Shown here: positions 60,070 to 64,000 of the stretch, in pieces
Position numbering within the stretch: position 1 is the stretch's first letter
Layout: every line of letters begins with the position of its first letter
Assembly: GCF_900119165.1 (NCBI RefSeq)
Contig: NZ_FPJG01000002.1
Coordinates: 41,872-105,871 of the forward strand
From: Amycolatopsis australiensis
GTDB lineage: Bacteria; Actinomycetota; Actinomycetes; Mycobacteriales; Pseudonocardiaceae
DNA: 64,000 bases
Direction of reading: 5' to 3'
The notes under the pieces: generated by a model
Told to the model about the DNA's origin: nothing
What the model saw: the letters and a program-made list of their open reading frames with translations, nothing else
Databases searched by the model: none
Position numbers and translations under genes: made by a program

Positions 60070-60507
60070 ATGAAGAGCCGCAACGACACCACCCGCCCCC
60101 CGGCGCGACGGCATCGGCGCGCTCTTCTCGCGGTCGCCGGCGTCGCGGCCGCCGCGCTCGCAGGATGCTCCAACTCGCCTCCGCCCGCTCCTGCTCCCCC
60201 GCCGCCGATCCCGCCTGCATCACCGGTTCCACTACCGCCGCCGGGCACCGACGGTCCGGAACTGACGATCGACGGGCAGGTCACCTGGACGATGCCCCAC
60301 CCAGGATGCGTTCAACTGGCCATCGGCTCACAGGTTTTCACCCTGGTCGGACCGGCCGCAGAGAGCCGGTCCGGCGCAGTCCGCGCAGGAACCGCGCCGC
60401 ACTCCGAACGCGTGCGGATCACCGGCTACGTCGCCCGCGTCGGCGCGTCGGTCTGCGGCGCGCAGCGAAACCTCGTCGCACAACGAATCGAACCCACCAC
60501 CGGATAA
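60070..60507 (+). CDS. small secreted lipoprotein (145 aa)
   Basis: ATG 60070 after GAAGGACAAC. Signal peptide with lipobox LAGC (residues 30-33), proline linker with palindrome-encoded PIPPASP, then a domain (DGQVTWTMPHPGCVQLAIGS, VRITGYVARVGASVC) with two cysteines that could form a disulfide. Function unknown. Confidence 0.65.
   Translation: MKSRNDTTRPPARRHRRALLAVAGVAAAALAGCSNSPPPAPAPPPPIPPASPVPLPPPGTDGPELTIDGQVTWTMPHPGCVQLAIGSQVFTLVGPAAESRSGAVRAGTAPHSERVRITGYVARVGASVCGAQRNLVAQRIEPTTG
60207..60225. repeat. dispersed palindrome copy inside the lipoprotein gene
   Basis: GATCCCGCCTGCATCACCG, in frame as IPPASP in the Pro-rich linker. Confidence 0.7.
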
Positions 60508-60536
60508 TTCCAAAAACGCAAAAGTGCCACTCTTCA

Positions 60537-60562
60537 CCTCGATCTAAATTCCGCGATCGAGG
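60537..60562 (+). terminator. hairpin after the lipoprotein gene
   Basis: CCTCGATC and GATCGAGG around a 10-base AT-rich loop. From 60563 to 60841 no gene is seen; it presumably carries the peptidase promoter. Confidence 0.45.
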
Positions 60563-60841
60563 CCCTTGGCGTGCGCCGAAAACCGTCGAATAATCCGGCA
60601 AAAAATGACTGCCGAAATGGTTGACACCGCGAGTGAGGCCGATGCAAGGTGATGACGTCCGGCAAGCATAGCTGCTGGTCAGGTCGGCAACCTTGCTGGC
60701 CGACACCGAGGGGGACCCGCGGTCACCGCAGGAAATCGACCCGATCGACGCGTCCATCGGTCGAAATCTCTTGCATGCACACAACGGCAATTCGTCAGCG
60801 GGCTCGGTGCGTCGGAAAAGACAACGAAACGGGAGCCATTC

Positions 60842-62798
60842 ATGGCAGTACGACCTTCCCGCGCGGCCGGCCTCATCGCCGGATGCGCGGTACTCGTGGG
60901 AATCGCCGCCGCACCGGCCGCGACCGCCCAGGACAACACCGCGCCCGACGGCCGCGCCGCGGTCGAAGGCTCGGTTCCCACCTGGGCCACACCCGCCGCC
61001 CGAGTCGGCCACGCCGACCCCGGCCAGCACCGCCGCGTTCAGGTCGCGCTCGCCCTGCGCGACCCCGCCGGAGCCGAAGCCCTCGCGAAAGCCGTGTCCA
61101 CGCCGGGCTCGCCGCAGTACGGCCAGCACCTCGGCAACGCCGAGTTCCTCGCCCGCTTCGGGCCGACCCAGGAAAGCGTCGACCAGGTCACGACCTGGCT
61201 GCGTAGCCAAGGCCTGCGCGTGACCGGCGTCGCCGGGAACCGCCACTACGTCGAGGCCGACGCCGACGTCGCCCAGCTGCAGACCGCGTTCCGGACCAGC
61301 CTGGCGACCTACCGCCACACCACGCGCGACGGCCGCACGCACGTCCTCGCCGCGCCGGAGTCCGCCGTCACCGTCCCGGCCGCCATCCGCGGCACCGTCA
61401 CCGCCGTTCTCGGTCTCGACGACTCGAGCAAGACCATCACCCCGGCCCAGGCCACCGCCATCCGCCCGGACGGCACCCGCCCCGGCGTCACCCCGGCGGC
61501 CGGCGACCCCAACAGCTGCGCCCGCTTCTGGGCCGAGACCAACAACGCGAACGTGCCGCAGAAGTACGCCACCGGTCAGCAGAGCAACGCCCTCTGCGGC
61601 TACACCAGCCCCCAGCTGCGCGCGATCTACGGCCTGCCCAGCTCGGCCACCGGCGCCGGGCAGACCGTCGGCATCGTCGGCGCATACAACCTGTCCACCA
61701 TCGTCGGCGACACCAACCGCGCCGCCGGGCAGTTCGGCGCACCGGCGCTGACCAGCGGCCAGTACAGCGCCGTCCTCCCCGGCACCTTCACCGACCAGGA
61801 CCGCTGCGGGCCCGACTCGTGGGCCAGCGAGCAGGCGCTCGACGTCCAGGCCATCCACGAAGTCGCCCCGGCCGCGCGGATCACCTACTACGCGGGCAAG
61901 AGCTGCCTCGACCTGTTCAACACCCTCAACAAGGCCGTCGCCGACAACAAGGTCAGCGTCATCAACAACTCGTGGCTCTACCCCGGCGAGAGCACCGTCT
62001 CGCAGGCCGAACGCGACCAGATCGGCGCCATCGCCGTCCAGGCCGCCATTCAGGGCCAGGCCATCCTGTTCGCCTCCGGGGACTCCGGCGACAACTCCGC
62101 CCCGGCCGCAGCCGGGCGCGCCGAAGCCAGCTATCCGGCCTCGCACCCGTGGGTCACCGCCGTCGGCGGCACCTCGGTGGCGCTCGACGCCAGCAACCGC
62201 GTGAAGTTCCAGACCGGCTGGGAAAACAGCGGAAACACCCAGTCCGGCAGCGCCTGGACCCCGCAGACCGACGCCGACGGCCGCTTCGCCGGTGGCGCCG
62301 GTGGCGGCGTCAGCAAGATCTACGACCAGCCCGACTACCAGCAGGGTGTCGTCCCGGCCGCGATCGCCGGCGGCCACCGCGCCGTCCCGGACATCTCCGC
62401 CCTCGCCGACTCCTACACCGGCCTGGCGATCGGCTTCACCACCCCGCAGGGCTACGCCGCCTACTCCAGCGGCGGGACGTCGCTCGCCGCGCCGATCCTC
62501 GTCGGCCTGGTCGCCAACGCCCAGCAGGCCCACGGCGGCGACCGGCTCGGCTTCCTCAACGCCGCGCTCTACGCACTCAGCGGAAAGGCGCAGATCACCG
62601 ACGTGAAGCCGGTCAAGGCCGGGATCTGGTCGCCGTACATGGCCGGTTTCGGATCCGTGACCGTGCCCACGGCGTCCGGCTCGTACCTGCTCGACCTCGA
62701 CAGCAAGCCCCAGACGCTGCAGTCCGGCACCGGCTGGGACCCGGTGACCGGCGTCGGCACCCCGGCCCGCCGGCTTCGTCTCCGCTCTCGGCCAGTAG
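60842..62798 (+). CDS. secreted S53 peptidase (sedolisin family), 3' frameshift
   Basis: About 650 residues from ATG 60842. Sec signal (AGLIAGCAVLVGIAAAPAAT), pro-domain to about 200, and a complete catalytic set: Glu330 and Asp334 in SEQALDVQAI, Asp414 in ASGDSGD and Ser547 in SSGGTSLAAP. Sedolisins are acid-active serine-carboxyl peptidases matured by self-cleavage. Near 62765 the natural end GFVSALGQ plus TAG lies one frame over, so the given sequence runs on out of frame; it is probably an indel in a C/G-rich run. Confidence 0.85.
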
Positions 62799-62873
62799 CA
62801 CCCCGGGGTGGCTGCCGACCCGGGGGCGGCAGCCACCTCGCCCCATCACCTCAACCAGGAAGGAGGTCGCGCC

Positions 62874-63822
62874 GTGGCCGACGACACCGAGCACCAGGAC
62901 CAGCCCACCGCCGTCGACGTCACCAGCCCGGCCACGCCCGCCCGCGGCCGCCACCGCCGCCCAGCCGCCGAGTCCGCCCGCAACCGCCGCGGTACTCGCT
63001 GGGCCATCGGCATCCTCGCCGCGCTCGCCGTCCTCGGCGCGCTCACGTGGGCCGGCTGCGGCACCGGCGGATCCGACGCGGTGATTCAGCGTGGATCGTT
63101 CGCACGCATGGGGATCGACGTCGACGACGTCGCCGTGATCGAGCCCGAGCCGGTCACGCGCAGCAGCTCGCCGGACTCCCCGCGCCGACACCTTCGGCGC
63201 CGTGCCGCCGCACCGGCCGACCCGCGCCGCGCGACGTCCCCAGCGGCCGCCTGGCCCACCCGACCGCCGTAATCCCGGTTTACGCCGCCCCCGGCGGCCC
63301 GGCGATCGCCGCGCTGCCGCCCACCGAACTCGTCAGCGATACCTGGCTGCCCGTCGTCGCCGAGCAACCCGGGTGGGCCGAGGTCCTGCTGCCTACCCGG
63401 CCGAACGACCGAGCCGGATGGCTCTACCTTGACGACACCGTCAGCACCGCCCACAGCTCGTACCGGCTCGAGGTCGACCGCGCCCGGTTCACCCTCGACC
63501 TGTACCGCGAAGGAGCGCGGGTCGGGCACTGGACGGTCGGGGTCGGCAAGCCCGGCTCGCCGACCCCGGTGACCCGCACGTTCATCCTCGCGTCCATCAA
63601 GGACGTCCGCCCGACCTTTTCGCCGATCGTCCTTCCGACCGGCGCCCACAGCGACACCTACTCCACCTACGGCGGCGGCCCGGAACGGTGGGCCTGCACA
63701 CCTGGCCCACCGCCGACGTCTATGGCCGCCCCAGTTCTGACGGCTGCGTCCGGATTCCGCCGGACGCGCTGCAGGTGATCAGCACGCAGGTCCCGATCGG
63801 GTCCCCGGTGCTGATCCGGTGA
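62874..63822 (+). pseudogene. L,D-transpeptidase (YkuD) with two apparent frameshifts
   Basis: GTG 62874 follows AGGAAGGAGG. The frame gives an N-terminal anchor (RWAIGILAALAVLGALTW). Between 63140 and 63250 the coherent frame changes to one that reads VIPVYAAPGGPAIAALPP (SH3-like) and the YkuD start RFTLDLYREGARVGHWTVGV. Near 63688 it changes again to GLHTWPTADVYGRPSSDGCV, the catalytic HxxxxxxxxxxxSxGC end, then TGA 63822. YkuD enzymes cross-link peptidoglycan. Either decayed or, given neighbours, affected by sequence errors. Confidence 0.6.
63080..63098. repeat. dispersed palindrome copy, diverged, inside a gene
   Basis: GGTGATTCAGCGTGGATCG, read as VIQRGS in the transpeptidase frame. Confidence 0.4.
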
Positions 63823-63869
63823 ACACCCATCCAGGCCCGGCCGGGCCACTTCAGGCAAGGGGGGACCAC

Positions 63870-64000
63870 GTGGTCCGCACATCCAGAACCGTTCTCGCCG
63901 GTATCGGCGCTGGCGGCGCCTCATCGCCAGCGCCACGGCGCTCGTGCTCACCGCCGGAGCGCCCGCCGACGCGGCCGCCACCACCTCGACCGCCTACGGC
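63870..64000 (+). CDS. secreted protein, truncated at the window's right edge
   Basis: GTG 63870 follows AAGGGGGG; GTG 63819 overlapping the previous TGA is an alternative. The frame starts VVRTSRTVLAGIGAGG, but from about 63918 the signal-peptide-like continuation LIASATALVLTAGAPADAA lies in another frame, one more apparent indel. Only the export signal is visible. Confidence 0.4.
   Translation, partial: MVRTSRTVLAGIGAGGASSPAPRRSCSPPERPPTRPPPPRPPT

Noticed and set aside
60842..63778. 978-codon fusion of S53 peptidase and L,D-transpeptidase
   Set aside because: The peptidase's natural end GFVSALGQ and stop lie one frame over at 62796, and the middle of the fusion is Arg/Pro-rich shadow; read-through after an indel explains it.

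Overview
The window is very GC-rich, starts often with GTG, and is dominated by actinobacterial families (DUF397/Scr1-type XRE pairs, DUF574 methyltransferase, SCO6880-type conjugation proteins, DnaE2, NB-ARC/TPR regulators, an EspR-like protein). This points to a filamentous actinomycete, most likely of the Pseudonocardiales (inference). A ParB-like protein, a KfrA-like coiled-coil protein, MobC plus relaxase and a complete-looking type IV secretion locus suggest a conjugative plasmid or a large integrated conjugative region rather than core chromosome. No rRNA, tRNA, CRISPR array or intact insertion sequence was found.

Layout. 0-10 kb: maintenance and mobilisation (ArdC-like protein, ParB-like protein with an 8x EEPDDV tail, KfrA-like coiled coil, candidate oriT, MobC, relaxase, two accessory coiled-coil/acidic proteins). 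10-14 kb: a GNAT protein overlapping the error-prone polymerase gene dnaE2, which has an upstream SOS-box-like site. 14-23 kb: small proteins, a DUF2786 protein, a TPR regulator and a three-gene cassette (FAD oxidoreductase, ACP fused to a left-handed beta-helix acyltransferase, NUDIX). 23-26.5 kb: an XRE regulator divergent from an MFS exporter/substrate-binding-protein operon. 26.5-36.4 kb: a tightly overlapping minus-strand conjugation operon (lipoprotein, NlpC/P60 hydrolase, small P-loop-like protein, pilin-like protein, VirB8-like and VirB6-like proteins, SCO6880-like protein, VirB4-like ATPase, TraD-like coupling protein, DUF4913 protein). 36.5-41 kb: small membrane and regulatory genes, including an Scr1-type XRE regulator with DUF397 partners. 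41-53 kb: a plus-strand run of small proteins, DUF574 methyltransferase, S1 protease, two regulators, PCMT/FxLD-type methyltransferase, HAD protein and an NB-ARC/TPR protein. 53-64 kb: P450, LuxR-type NB-ARC regulator, EspR-like regulator, secreted proteins, an S53 peptidase and an L,D-transpeptidase. The last 4.4 kb shows five apparent frameshifts.

The most striking feature is a dispersed imperfect palindrome, consensus GTGATSCAGSCTGSATCAC, seen about 32 times. It lies at gene ends, between genes, as paired or extended hairpins, and inside coding regions, where in five proteins it adds the same kind of I(P/Q)P(A/P)SP linker peptide. A second short repeat (GGCGCATCGAGCGC) clusters around the candidate oriT. 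All family assignments come from reading motifs by eye; no database search was possible.
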